Positions 54,968 through 63,051 of a DNA stretch of 64,000 nt are shown in pieces. The first letter of the stretch is position 1. Each line of letters begins with the position of its first letter. Under the pieces are notes generated by a model that was not told the origin of the DNA, searched no databases, and saw nothing but the letters and a program-made list of their open reading frames with translations. Origin of the DNA: an uncultured Roseobacter sp. (GTDB taxonomy: Bacteria > Pseudomonadota > Alphaproteobacteria > Rhodobacterales > Rhodobacteraceae); contig NZ_CANLQB010000007.1 of assembly GCF_947493125.1 (NCBI RefSeq), forward strand, positions 248,001 to 312,000, read 5' to 3'. Position numbers and translations under genes: made by a program.

Positions 54968-56782
54968 ATGTTCAACCGCCCGCTTTACGACGCAAATGCC
55001 TCAGGCGCCTCAAACCCTCTGGGGGATCTGCCCGAATGGGACCTGAGCGATCTCTACAGCGGCGAAGACGCGACCGAACTCAAGCGCGATCTGGACTGGC
55101 TGGAGCAGGCCTGCGCCAGCTTTGCCACGGACTATGAAGGCAAGCTCGCGGATCTGGACGCGCCCGGCTTTCTGGACTGCGTGCTGCGCAACGAAAAGAT
55201 CAATCAGGTCGCCGGGCGGATCATGTCCTTCGCCGGGCTGCGCTACTACCAGCTGACGACGGATGCGGGCCGGGCCAAGTTCATGTCGGACCTGCAGGAG
55301 AAGATCACCAATTTCACCACGCCGCTGGTGTTCTTCACGCTGGAAATCAACCGGCTGGCGGATGACCATCTGGACACGCTCTACACGCAAAACGCCGATC
55401 TGGCGCGCTACAAGCCCGTCTTCGACCGTATCCGCGCCATGAAGCCCTATCAGCTCAGCGACGAGCTGGAGAAATTCCTGCACGACCTGGGCGTCGTCGG
55501 TGACGCCTGGGAGCGGCTCTTTGACGAGACCATCGCCGGGCTGGAGTTCGACGTCGACGGCGAGACGCTCAACATCGAAGGCACGCTGAACCTCTTGACC
55601 GACCCCGACCGCGCCCAGCGCGAAGCGGCGGCGCGCGAACTGGCCACCGTGTTTGCGGCCAACATCAAGACCTTCGCCCGGGTGCACAACACCCAGGCCA
55701 AGGAAAAGGAAATCGTGGACCGCTGGCGTGGCATGGAAAGCCCGCAGCTCGGCCGCCACTTGAGCAACCAGGTGGAGCCCGAGGTGGTCGAGGCGCTGCG
55801 CAACGCCGTGGTCGAAGCCTACCCCAAGCTCAGCCACCGCTACTATGAGCTCAAGCGCAAGTGGCTCGGGCTCGACAAGATGCAGGTCTGGGACCGCAAC
55901 GCGCCGCTGCCCATGGAAGACACCCGCATCGTGGGCTGGGACGAGGCCGAGAAAACCGTGATGGACGCCTACAGCGCCTTTGACCCGCGCATGTCGGAAA
56001 TCGCCGAGCCGTTCTTTCGCAAAGGCTGGATCGATGCGGGTGTGAAACCGGGCAAGGCGCCCGGCGCCTTTGCGCACCCCACCGTGACCAATGTGCACCC
56101 CTACGTCATGCTGAACTACCTCGGCAAGCCGCGCGATGTGATGACCCTCGCGCATGAGCTCGGCCATGGCGTGCACCAGGTGCTGGCCGCGGAACAGGGC
56201 GAGATGCTCTCCTCAACGCCGCTCACGCTGGCGGAAACGGCGAGCGTCTTCGGAGAAATGCTCACCTTCCGCAAGATGCTCGACGGCGCAACCGACGCGG
56301 CGCAGCGCAAGGTGCTGCTGGCCGGCAAGGTCGAGGACATGATCAACACGGTTGTGCGCCAGATCGCGTTTTACGACTTCGAATGCAAATTGCACGCGGC
56401 GCGGCGCGGCGGCGAGCTGACGCCCGATGACATCAACGCGCTGTGGATGTCCGTGCAGGCCGAAAGCCTCGGCCCGGCCTTCGAGTTCATGGACGGATAC
56501 GAGACCTTCTGGGCCTATATCCCCCACTTCGTGCACTCGCCCTTCTATGTCTACGCCTACGCGTTCGGAGACGGTCTGGTGAACGCGCTCTACGCGGTCT
56601 ACGCCGAGGGCGACGCGGGCTTCGAAGAGAAATACTTCGACATGCTGAAGGCCGGCGGCTCAAAACATCACAAGGAGCTTCTGGCGCCCTTCGGGCTCGA
56701 TGCCTCTGACCCGGCCTTCTGGGACAAGGGCCTGAGCATGATCTCGGGCTTCATCGACAAGTTGGAGGCGATGGAGGGCTAG
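54968..56782 (+). CDS. pepF: Oligoendopeptidase F (M3 family metallopeptidase)
   Basis: 604 residues from the ATG at 54968, seven bases after AGGAG; the upstream ORF part is unrelated. LAHELGHGVHQVLAAEQG holds the zinc HExxH (about residues 396-400), with ETASVFGEMLTFRKML carrying the third ligand glutamate. The preceding AFAHPTVTNVHPYVMLNYLG is the M3 pattern. It breaks short peptides in the cytosol; the length is typical. Confidence 0.95.
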   Translation: MFNRPLYDANASGASNPLGDLPEWDLSDLYSGEDATELKRDLDWLEQACASFATDYEGKLADLDAPGFLDCVLRNEKINQVAGRIMSFAGLRYYQLTTDAGRAKFMSDLQEKITNFTTPLVFFTLEINRLADDHLDTLYTQNADLARYKPVFDRIRAMKPYQLSDELEKFLHDLGVVGDAWERLFDETIAGLEFDVDGETLNIEGTLNLLTDPDRAQREAAARELATVFAANIKTFARVHNTQAKEKEIVDRWRGMESPQLGRHLSNQVEPEVVEALRNAVVEAYPKLSHRYYELKRKWLGLDKMQVWDRNAPLPMEDTRIVGWDEAEKTVMDAYSAFDPRMSEIAEPFFRKGWIDAGVKPGKAPGAFAHPTVTNVHPYVMLNYLGKPRDVMTLAHELGHGVHQVLAAEQGEMLSSTPLTLAETASVFGEMLTFRKMLDGATDAAQRKVLLAGKVEDMINTVVRQIAFYDFECKLHAARRGGELTPDDINALWMSVQAESLGPAFEFMDGYETFWAYIPHFVHSPFYVYAYAFGDGLVNALYAVYAEGDAGFEEKYFDMLKAGGSKHHKELLAPFGLDASDPAFWDKGLSMISGFIDKLEAMEG

Positions 56783-56794
56783 ACCCTCCCGCCG

Positions 56795-57493
56795 TCAGGT
56801 CAGGACCATGTCGTCTTTCGCCGAGAGGAATCCTTTGACGATCTGGTGAATGCCGTCTGACCCGCCCGCAAGAATAAGCGCCGTAAAGAGCACATCCACG
56901 GCGACAAAGAATTGCGCTTGATCAAAAAGGCCAAGGAATTTGTTCGCCGCCGAAATGCTGGTGATATCGACGAATTCAGACAGCACGGTGGTGCCCGTCA
57001 GCGCCACCAGCCCGCCCAGAACGGTGGCCGTTGTCGCAGCAAAGGCGGCCTTCTCGGTGCCCAGCTCCTCACGCTGTGGCATCGCCACCTGATCGGCCTC
57101 GATCTTGTCTTTCTTGGCCGCTCTGATCTGATCGCGCAGGCGCTTTATGGTGGCGTTCTTGGCATCGTTTGCCGCGGCCAGCGCCGCCTGATCGGTCATT
57201 GCCGGGACGGGCTGTTGCAGCTCCATATCCAATGCGGACTGCAGGATCGCGCATTTGCGCCGGAGCTTGACGACCTCGGCATCGACATCCAATTCGCGCT
57301 TCATGAATTTGTTGTTCACGATGACCTCGACGGCCCGCTCGATCAGCAAAGCGAAAAAAGTGAGGGCCAGCAAATGGGTCACCACCCGCTCCGCGAGGCC
57401 GTCCTCGAAAGACATGCTGCCAAAGCCGATTGCCGCGGCATAAGCCGCAACCGCCGCCACGACGAATATCGCAAGATAGGGGCCGTATTTCAT
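56795..57493 (-). CDS. Membrane protein of unknown function with central coiled coil
   Basis: 232 residues; start with TTAGGAG eight bases upstream. Two N-terminal membrane helices (YLAIFVVAAVAAYAAAIGFG, THLLALTFFALLIERAVEVI), a charged coiled-coil region of about 90 residues (RKCAILQSALDMELQQPVPA, ATIKRLRDQIRAAKKDKIEA), then two C-terminal hydrophobic segments (FAATTATVLGGLVALTGTTV, FFVAVDVLFTALILAGGSDG). I do not recognise it. The layout, helix pairs flanking a cytoplasmic charged part, could be a sensor or small pore-like protein. Confidence 0.7.
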   Translation of the reverse strand: MKYGPYLAIFVVAAVAAYAAAIGFGSMSFEDGLAERVVTHLLALTFFALLIERAVEVIVNNKFMKRELDVDAEVVKLRRKCAILQSALDMELQQPVPAMTDQAALAAANDAKNATIKRLRDQIRAAKKDKIEADQVAMPQREELGTEKAAFAATTATVLGGLVALTGTTVLSEFVDITSISAANKFLGLFDQAQFFVAVDVLFTALILAGGSDGIHQIVKGFLSAKDDMVLT

Positions 57494-57809
57494 TTTAATC
57501 TCCTAAATCAATGTCTTGCTCAAAGAACTTCAATAAAAACTTACATGACCGCGCGATGAAACAGCGCCATCAGCGGGACCTGCATCGCGGGGTCGCTTCA
57601 GCGCACACCGGAACAATTGGCGGCGCGCAAACCCGGGACAGGACAGGCCCGACGTGGATGGTACCCTATTCTTGCTCTTCAATCCAGCAAAGCGGGACAG
57701 GTTATATGCAAAGGCACACCGCCCAGGCTCAGGCAAGGCTGAGCTTGGGCGGCAGATGGAAAGCTAGGCGCGGACAGCTTTTCCCAGGCGTGCCCGCGTG
57801 CATTTGCGA
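57494..57809. other. Intergenic region between membrane gene and rpoH 3' end
   Basis: 316 bases with no gene. It holds the hairpin at 57719-57752 next to the rpoH stop and the leftward promoter region of the membrane gene; I could not place its promoter boxes. Confidence 0.4.
57719..57752 (-). terminator. Long hairpin downstream of rpoH
   Basis: CCGCCCAGGCTCAG-GCAAGG-CTGAGCTTGGGCGG is a 14-base stem with one mismatch and a 6-base loop, 58 bases beyond the rpoH stop. The U-tract is poor, so it may be a Rho-dependent stabiliser or weak terminator. Confidence 0.5.
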
Positions 57810-58706
57810 TCAGGCGCTGGTCAGCATGCCCTTCTCACGCGCCAATTCGCGCATCTTCTTCTGCAGCTTCTCAAAAGCCCGCACCTCGATCTGACGAATG
57901 CGCTCGCGGCTGACGTCATATTCGGCGCTGAGGTCCTCAAGCGTCACGGTCTTGTCCGACAGGCGCCGTTGCGTGAGGATGTCCTTCTCGCGGTCGTTCA
58001 GGACACTCATCGCCTCGCCCAGCAACTCGCGACGCGCTTCAAGCTCGTTGCGCGCCTCATAATCGCCAGCCTGATCCGCATCTTCATCCTCGAGCCAATC
58101 CTGCCACTGCATGGCCCCTTCGGTTTCCGAACCCACGGTGGCGTTGAGCGACGCGTCCCCACCCGACATCCGCCGGTTCATGGAAATCACCTCATCCTCG
58201 GTCACGCCCAGATCGGTCGCGATCCGGGTCACGTTTTCGGGGCGCAGATCGCCTTCCTCCAGCGCGCCGATGCGGCTCTTGGCCTTGCGCAGATTGAAGA
58301 ACAGCTTCTTCTGGCCGGAGGTCGTGCCAAGCTTGACCAGGCTCCAGCTCCGCAGGATGTACTCCTGGATCGACGCCCGGATCCACCACATCGCATATGT
58401 GGCAAGCCGGAATCCCTTCTCGGGGTCAAAGCGCTTGACCGCCTGCATCAGACCCACATTGGCCTCGGAAATCACCTCGGCCTGGGGCAGACCATAGCCG
58501 CGATATCCCATCGCGATCTTGGCCGCGAGGCGCAGGTGCGAGGTGACCATCTTGTGGGCGGCCTCGGTGTCCTGCTCTTCGACCCAGCGCTTGGCCAGCA
58601 TATACTCTTCTTCTGGCTCGAGCAGCGGGAATTTGCGAATTTCCTGCATGTAGCGGTTCAATCCGCCTTCCGGCGTCGGGGCCGGTAGATTTGCATAGTT
58701 TGCCAT
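57810..58706 (-). CDS. rpoH: RNA polymerase heat-shock sigma factor (sigma-32)
   Basis: 298 residues. Region 2 is FRLATYAMWWIRASIQEYIL, and the RpoH box is QKKLFFNLRKAKSRIGALEE; region 4 (VTLEDLSAEYDVSRERIRQI) is the -35 reader. The N-terminus ANYANLPAPTPEGGLNRYMQ is typical of alphaproteobacterial RpoH. Some relatives carry two RpoH copies; only one is here. A sigma-32-like promoter lies 35-60 bases upstream. The 5' region contains a GGGAGG Shine-Dalgarno inside GGGAGGCTCCC, which could weakly hide it. Confidence 0.97.
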   Translation of the reverse strand: MANYANLPAPTPEGGLNRYMQEIRKFPLLEPEEEYMLAKRWVEEQDTEAAHKMVTSHLRLAAKIAMGYRGYGLPQAEVISEANVGLMQAVKRFDPEKGFRLATYAMWWIRASIQEYILRSWSLVKLGTTSGQKKLFFNLRKAKSRIGALEEGDLRPENVTRIATDLGVTEDEVISMNRRMSGGDASLNATVGSETEGAMQWQDWLEDEDADQAGDYEARNELEARRELLGEAMSVLNDREKDILTQRRLSDKTVTLEDLSAEYDVSRERIRQIEVRAFEKLQKKMRELAREKGMLTSA

Positions 58707-58740
58707 GGGAGCCTCCCAATGTTTACAGGCTTAACATGAA

Positions 58741-58768
58741 ATATGGTGTCTGAACCGATCAGTTCAAG
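58741..58768 (-). promoter_or_regulatory. Heat-shock (sigma-32-type) promoter of rpoH
   Basis: On the minus strand CTTGAA (58763-58768) and CACCATAT (58741-58748) are separated by 14 bases, close to the CTTGAA-N13/14-CCCCATNT consensus for sigma-32. The rpoH ATG is about 35 bases downstream. The spacer includes the inverted repeat TGAAC/GTTCA. Autoregulation by sigma-32 has been shown for Caulobacter rpoH. Confidence 0.6.
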
Positions 58769-58892
58769 CCACCTCTTCCAAAAATGTTAACGGAAACAGT
58801 ATCGCGTCCTGATTAATGAAAGACTGACACAAAGCGCCCGCGTTAACACTTCACGTGACTGTGCGCTCACGCAGGCTTGCGAAATATGTCAG

Positions 58893-59918
58893 TCAGGCCC
58901 GCAGCGCGGCCAGAAGGTCCGTCATATCCGCCGGCAAGGGCGCTTCGAACCGCAGTTTCGCCCCCGTCAGCGGGTGCACGAAGCCCAGAACGGCGGCGTG
59001 CAGCGCCTGGCGCGAGAAACGGGTGATCGCACCTGCGGCGGTCTCGCTGAACGCCCGGACCGGCAGCTTGCGCTTGCCGCCATAGGTCGGATCGCCCACC
59101 AGCCCGTGGCCGGCATGTGCCAGGTGCACCCGGATCTGATGGGTGCGGCCGGTTTCCAGCCAGCATTCCATCAGCGCCAGGGTGGGCGGGTCGCCAAAAG
59201 AGGCAACGTTGCGGGCGCGGGTGACCGCATGGCGTCCGCCCTGAAACACGACGGCCTGACGCTGGCGGTCGGTCCTGTGGCGCGCCAGCTGGGTGGTGAT
59301 CTTGAGGATATTGCCCGGCTCGAAACGCGTGCCCTTCACGCCGCGCAACCGGGGGTCATTGCCGTCCGGAACCCCATGGACCAGGGCCTGATAATAGCGC
59401 TCCACGGTATGCGCTTCGAACTGCGCGGCAAGGCCGTGATGGGCTGCATCCGATTTGGCGACAACAAGCAGCCCCGAGGTGTCCTTGTCGATCCGATGCA
59501 CGATCCCCGGCCGTTTGGTGCCACCGACGCCCGACAGCTCCGCCCCACAGTGCGCCAGCAGCGCGTTGACCAATGTGCCGGAGGGCGTCCCGGGCGCGGG
59601 ATGCACCACCATCCCCGCAGGCTTGTTCACAACAATGACATCTGCGTCCTCGTGCACGATCTCCAATGGGATGGCTTCGGGCAGGATATGGCTCTCCTGC
59701 GCCTCCTCAACGGTGATCGTAACGCCCGCCCCGGCCGCGACGCGGGCCTTGGGATCGACCTGTGCCACCCCATCCACGAGGACCGCGCCCGAGGTGATCA
59801 GACGCGCCAGCCGGGTCCGCGACAGCGCGGCCTCCTCTGGCACATCCCGCGCAAGCGCCTTATCAAGACGCGGCGGCGGTGCGGCGTCGATGGTGAAGTG
59901 AATGTGGCGAGACGGCAT
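58893..59918 (-). CDS. rluD: RluA-family 23S rRNA pseudouridine synthase (RluD-like)
   Basis: 341 residues from the ATG at 59918. It has an N-terminal S4-like part (RLDKALARDVPEEAALSRTR, RLITSGAVLVDG) then the catalytic domain with VVNKPAGMVVHPAPGTPSGT, VHRIDKDTSGLLVVAKSDAA holding the catalytic aspartate, and WLETGRTHQIRVHLAHAGHG. RluD modifies helix 69 of 23S rRNA. RluC-type enzymes are similar; length and S4 part fit RluD. Its ATG and that of the divergent small gene share CATG. Confidence 0.92.
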   Translation of the reverse strand: MPSRHIHFTIDAAPPPRLDKALARDVPEEAALSRTRLARLITSGAVLVDGVAQVDPKARVAAGAGVTITVEEAQESHILPEAIPLEIVHEDADVIVVNKPAGMVVHPAPGTPSGTLVNALLAHCGAELSGVGGTKRPGIVHRIDKDTSGLLVVAKSDAAHHGLAAQFEAHTVERYYQALVHGVPDGNDPRLRGVKGTRFEPGNILKITTQLARHRTDRQRQAVVFQGGRHAVTRARNVASFGDPPTLALMECWLETGRTHQIRVHLAHAGHGLVGDPTYGGKRKLPVRAFSETAAGAITRFSRQALHAAVLGFVHPLTGAKLRFEAPLPADMTDLLAALRA

Positions 59919-60225
59919 GGACAACCCTGAAATGAATTCGGACACAGCGCCTCAAGAGCCCGCCAACCTGCGGTTTCTGCGTCGACTGGTGACGGTGCTG
60001 ACCGCCACGATGATAGGCGGTGTCATACTGATCATCGCGCTGATTGTCATGCGTTTCAACGCACCACCACCCGATTTGCCCGACAGTATCGCAGTACCGG
60101 GCGGAGCCGCGGCCATCAGCTTCACGCAAGGGCCCGACTGGTACGCCGTGACCACGGATGCAAACCAGATCCTGATTTTCGACCGCGTCACCGGCCAGCT
60201 GCGCCAAACCATTGAAATCGACTGA
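59917..60225 (+). CDS. DUF6476-like small membrane protein
   Basis: 102 residues if started at 59917, or 97 from the ATG at 59932. RFLRRLVTVLTATMIGGVIL and IIALIVMRFN form one membrane helix near the N-terminus; the rest (AAISFTQGPDWYAVTTDANQ, ILIFDRVTGQLRQTI) is a short periplasmic or cytosolic strand-rich part. It resembles the DUF6476 family of Rhodobacterales. Function unknown. It is divergent from rluD and followed by an AEC transporter gene. Confidence 0.8.
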   Translation: MDNPEMNSDTAPQEPANLRFLRRLVTVLTATMIGGVILIIALIVMRFNAPPPDLPDSIAVPGGAAAISFTQGPDWYAVTTDANQILIFDRVTGQLRQTIEID

Positions 60226-60277
60226 GCGCGCACCCGTCACGCCATCGCTCTCCCCCGCCTGAGAAGAGACCCGCCTT

Positions 60278-61159
60278 TTGGACCTTGCCCTGAAAGTCAT
60301 CGAGATCACGGCCCCGGTGTTTCTGCTGGTGGGCATGGGTTTTCTCTGGGTGCGCCTCGGCTTTGAATACCGGGTGCAGTTCGTCACGCGGCTGTCCATG
60401 ACCCTGGCGATTCCGGCTCTGATCTTCGTCGCGCTGATGGAGACGGAAATTCCTGCCGACTCGCTCTCCAAGATCAGCCTCGCCGCCGTCGTCGGCTATA
60501 CCTGCGCAGCCTTCGGCGCCTGGGTCCTCCTGCGCCTGACCGGGCTCGATCTGCGGACCTATCTGGCGCCGGTCATGATGGGCAACACCGGCAACATCGG
60601 CCTGCCGCTCGCGCTCTTCGCCTATGGGGACGAAGGGCTCGGTTATGCGGTGGTGGTCTTCGCCATCTCCTCCATCTTCGCCTTCACCTTCGGGGTCTGG
60701 ACCGTGGCCCGGACCAACTCGCCCCTCACGATGTTCAAGGAGCCAATGGTTGCGGCCACCCTGCTGGGGGCGCTGTTTCTCTGGCAGGACTGGCAGACCC
60801 CGCTGGTCCTCACCAATACGCTGTCTCTGCTGGGCCAAATGGCTATACCGCTGATGCTGATCACCCTCGGGGTGGCCGTCGGGCGGCTGGCGCCCCAGAA
60901 CGTCGGTCGGTCGCTGTGGGTGGCGCTGGCCAAAATCTCCCTCTGCGCCAGCATCGGGTGGGTGCTTGGGCGCTGGTTTGACCTGCCGCCCGTCGCCTTC
61001 GGCATTCTGGTGCTGCAACTCGCGGCGCCCGCGGCTGTCACGAGTTACCTGATTGCGGAAAAATATGGTGCGGATGCGCAGGCCGTCGCCGGGTTGGTGG
61101 TTGTGTCGACGCTTCTGTCGATCGTCACGCTGCCGCTGCTCCTGAGCCTCGTCTTGTAG
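60278..61159 (+). CDS. AEC family transporter (auxin efflux carrier-like)
   Basis: 293 residues with about ten hydrophobic helices. The start is TTG (LDLALKVIEITAPVFLLVGM). The GNTGNIGLPLALFAYGDEGL motif, MIPLMLITLGVAVGRLAPQ-like segment (AIPLMLITLGVAVGRL) and ASIGWVLGRWFDLP are family features. Bacterial AEC proteins export or import malate and related acids. Substrate unknown. Confidence 0.88.
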   Translation: MDLALKVIEITAPVFLLVGMGFLWVRLGFEYRVQFVTRLSMTLAIPALIFVALMETEIPADSLSKISLAAVVGYTCAAFGAWVLLRLTGLDLRTYLAPVMMGNTGNIGLPLALFAYGDEGLGYAVVVFAISSIFAFTFGVWTVARTNSPLTMFKEPMVAATLLGALFLWQDWQTPLVLTNTLSLLGQMAIPLMLITLGVAVGRLAPQNVGRSLWVALAKISLCASIGWVLGRWFDLPPVAFGILVLQLAAPAAVTSYLIAEKYGADAQAVAGLVVVSTLLSIVTLPLLLSLVL

Positions 61160-61315
61160 CGCGTCACCCGCAACTCGACAGCGGATCGGAGGGCGCCGCC
61201 GCCAATCCCTTCGCCCCGCACCAGGTGGTCGGAAATAGTCCCCCCATCGGGAAGGCCCCTTCACCGCGGCGCCCCTGAACCCCGCAGCATGTCAGACGCC
61301 AGCTGCCACTGATGA

Positions 61316-61999
61316 TCAAGGACGCACAAGTGGCTCCGCTGAGGCGCCAACACCTCCGGATTCTCCATACAGCGCCCGCCCTTCATCGCCGTCCGTCCGC
61401 GTGAGCAAGGCGGAAAGTGCCACAAGCTCCTCTCGGCGCAACTCGTGTCCACCGTTGTGAACCGACGTTGTCACCTCCGCGCCCTGAGCCCTTGACCAGG
61501 TCACCAGCCGCTCTGTCATCGGCCAGGGGCAAATCGGGTCGCGCCGGCCGGCAGTGATCAACAGCTTGCGAGCCCGAAGCCCCGGCGCGGGAGCGGGGCT
61601 CCACGGGATCAGAGGATGCAGCAGCCCCACCCGATCAAACAGATCGGGACGCTTCATCATCACAGCCGCCAGGATGTTGGCCCCGTTGGAATAGCCGAAG
61701 CCATAAACCTCCCGGTACGGATAGCGGCGCGTCCAGCCGTCCACATAGCCCGCCATTTTCGCCGTGGCGCGTGCGAGGTCCTGCATGTCGTAGACCCCTT
61801 CACCGGTGCGGCGAAAGAAGCGCGACGCCCCCCTCTCCAGGATATCCCCGCGCGGCGATACGACACCGCCGCCCGGAACCAGCTCCTGTGCGAGATCGAA
61901 GAATTGAGCCTCATCCCCACCGGTGCCGTGGAAGGCGAAGACAAGCGGCCCGCGCCCCGCGGGGGCCTTGGTCAACGCGTGGTATGCCTCTGCAGTCAT
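61316..61999 (-). CDS. Carboxylesterase, alpha/beta fold (MhqD-like)
   Basis: 227 residues. LVFAFHGTGGDEAQFFDLAQ, VVSPRGDILERGASRFFRRT and YGFGYSNGANILAAVMMKRP, with nucleophile Ser in GYSNGA, fit MhqD-type carboxylesterases. The acid and histidine are in LITAGRRDPICPWP and VHNGGHELRREELVA. It lies 12 bases after the MhqO-like dioxygenase gene. In Bacillus MhqD and MhqO counter quinones; that role is inferred here. Confidence 0.88.
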   Translation of the reverse strand: MTAEAYHALTKAPAGRGPLVFAFHGTGGDEAQFFDLAQELVPGGGVVSPRGDILERGASRFFRRTGEGVYDMQDLARATAKMAGYVDGWTRRYPYREVYGFGYSNGANILAAVMMKRPDLFDRVGLLHPLIPWSPAPAPGLRARKLLITAGRRDPICPWPMTERLVTWSRAQGAEVTTSVHNGGHELRREELVALSALLTRTDGDEGRALYGESGGVGASAEPLVRP

Positions 62000-62011
62000 G
62001 CGGCACCCTCC

Positions 62012-62941
62012 TCATGCAAGCTCTGGCAGTCGTCGTTCGATCTGCGCGCGATAGGGCCGGTAGCGATCCGGCAGCATCAGGGCCTCACCCAAATGCGCCG
62101 TATCCTCATCGCGGTCAAAGCCGGGCTCATTGGTGGCAATCTCGAACAGCACACCCCCGGGGGTGCGGAAATAAATCGCCCAGAAGTAATCCCGGTCGAT
62201 CACGGGCGTGACCTGATAGCCGGTCGCCATGAGCGCCTTGCGGACCTCCAGCTGCGCTGCTCGGTCCTCGACGGCGAAAGCAATGTGATGAACGGAACCG
62301 GCCCCCTGGGTCGCCTGCCTCGCGTCGGGCACCTCTTCGAGATCAAGGGTGCGCGCCGCGTTTCCGCCCTCGATCCGATACCGCGTCACCGATCCCTCGG
62401 TCTCTTCCTTCTGATATCCCATGAAGGTCAACAGCTCGCCCGTGGCCGCCGCATCCGCTAGCCGAAACCGGGCTCCGTGAAACCCGAGCACGCCTTCACC
62501 TGCGCCAATCCCGCCACCGGTCCAGGACGCCCGACCGTCAGGCTCGGCCTCGACAAGCGCAAAGCCGTCGCCATCCGGGCCATCAAACTCCAGTCTGGCC
62601 TCTCCCAGAAACGCGCTGTCTTTCAGGCCGGACACACCCTGCGCTGCAAGATGATCCTTCCAGAAGCCAAGCGCGCCTGTCGGCACTGCAAATTCGGTCA
62701 CGCCAACCTCGCCAGCCCCGCGGGTCCCGCCGGGCATCCCCCCAAAGGGAAAATAGGTCATGACCGACCCCGGCGTGCCCACCTCATCCCCATAGTAGAG
62801 GTGATAGACCTCGGGCGCGTCGAAATTCACGGTCTTCTTGACCCGGCGCAGCCCAAGGGTCCGGGTGAAGAAGTTGTTGTTTTCGGTCGCATCAGCCGCC
62901 ATCGACGTGACGTGGTGCAGACCTTTGATGAGATTTTTCAT
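62012..62941 (-). CDS. Ring-cleaving VOC dioxygenase (MhqO-like)
   Basis: 309 residues, two glyoxalase-like modules. KGLHHVTSMAADATENNNFF and TLGLRRVKKTVNFDAPEVYH begin the first; VHHIAFAVEDRAAQLEVRKA and FRTPGGVLFEIATNEPGFDR the second, with metal His and Glu at the equivalent places. This is the pattern of MhqO/LinE-like hydroquinone dioxygenases. It is the first gene of the pair and is divergent from a LysR regulator. Confidence 0.9.
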   Translation of the reverse strand: MKNLIKGLHHVTSMAADATENNNFFTRTLGLRRVKKTVNFDAPEVYHLYYGDEVGTPGSVMTYFPFGGMPGGTRGAGEVGVTEFAVPTGALGFWKDHLAAQGVSGLKDSAFLGEARLEFDGPDGDGFALVEAEPDGRASWTGGGIGAGEGVLGFHGARFRLADAAATGELLTFMGYQKEETEGSVTRYRIEGGNAARTLDLEEVPDARQATQGAGSVHHIAFAVEDRAAQLEVRKALMATGYQVTPVIDRDYFWAIYFRTPGGVLFEIATNEPGFDRDEDTAHLGEALMLPDRYRPYRAQIERRLPELA

Positions 62942-63035
62942 GATGCGTTTCTACCCTTTGCAACTCGTCGAGGCAAAGGTGGGGGGGAATATTCCAAAAA
63001 ACTACAGCATCAAATTTGCATTCACTATGCCGATC

Positions 63036-63051
63036 TCTGATAATAATCAGA
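63036..63051. promoter_or_regulatory. Inverted repeat in the mhqO-like/lysR intergenic region
   Basis: TCTGAT-AATA-ATCAGA is a perfect 6-base inverted repeat with a 4-base spacer, directly before the lysR ATG. LysR regulators bind such A/T-centred dyads (T-N11-A type). It is the most likely operator for autoregulation and control of the dioxygenase. Confidence 0.5.
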
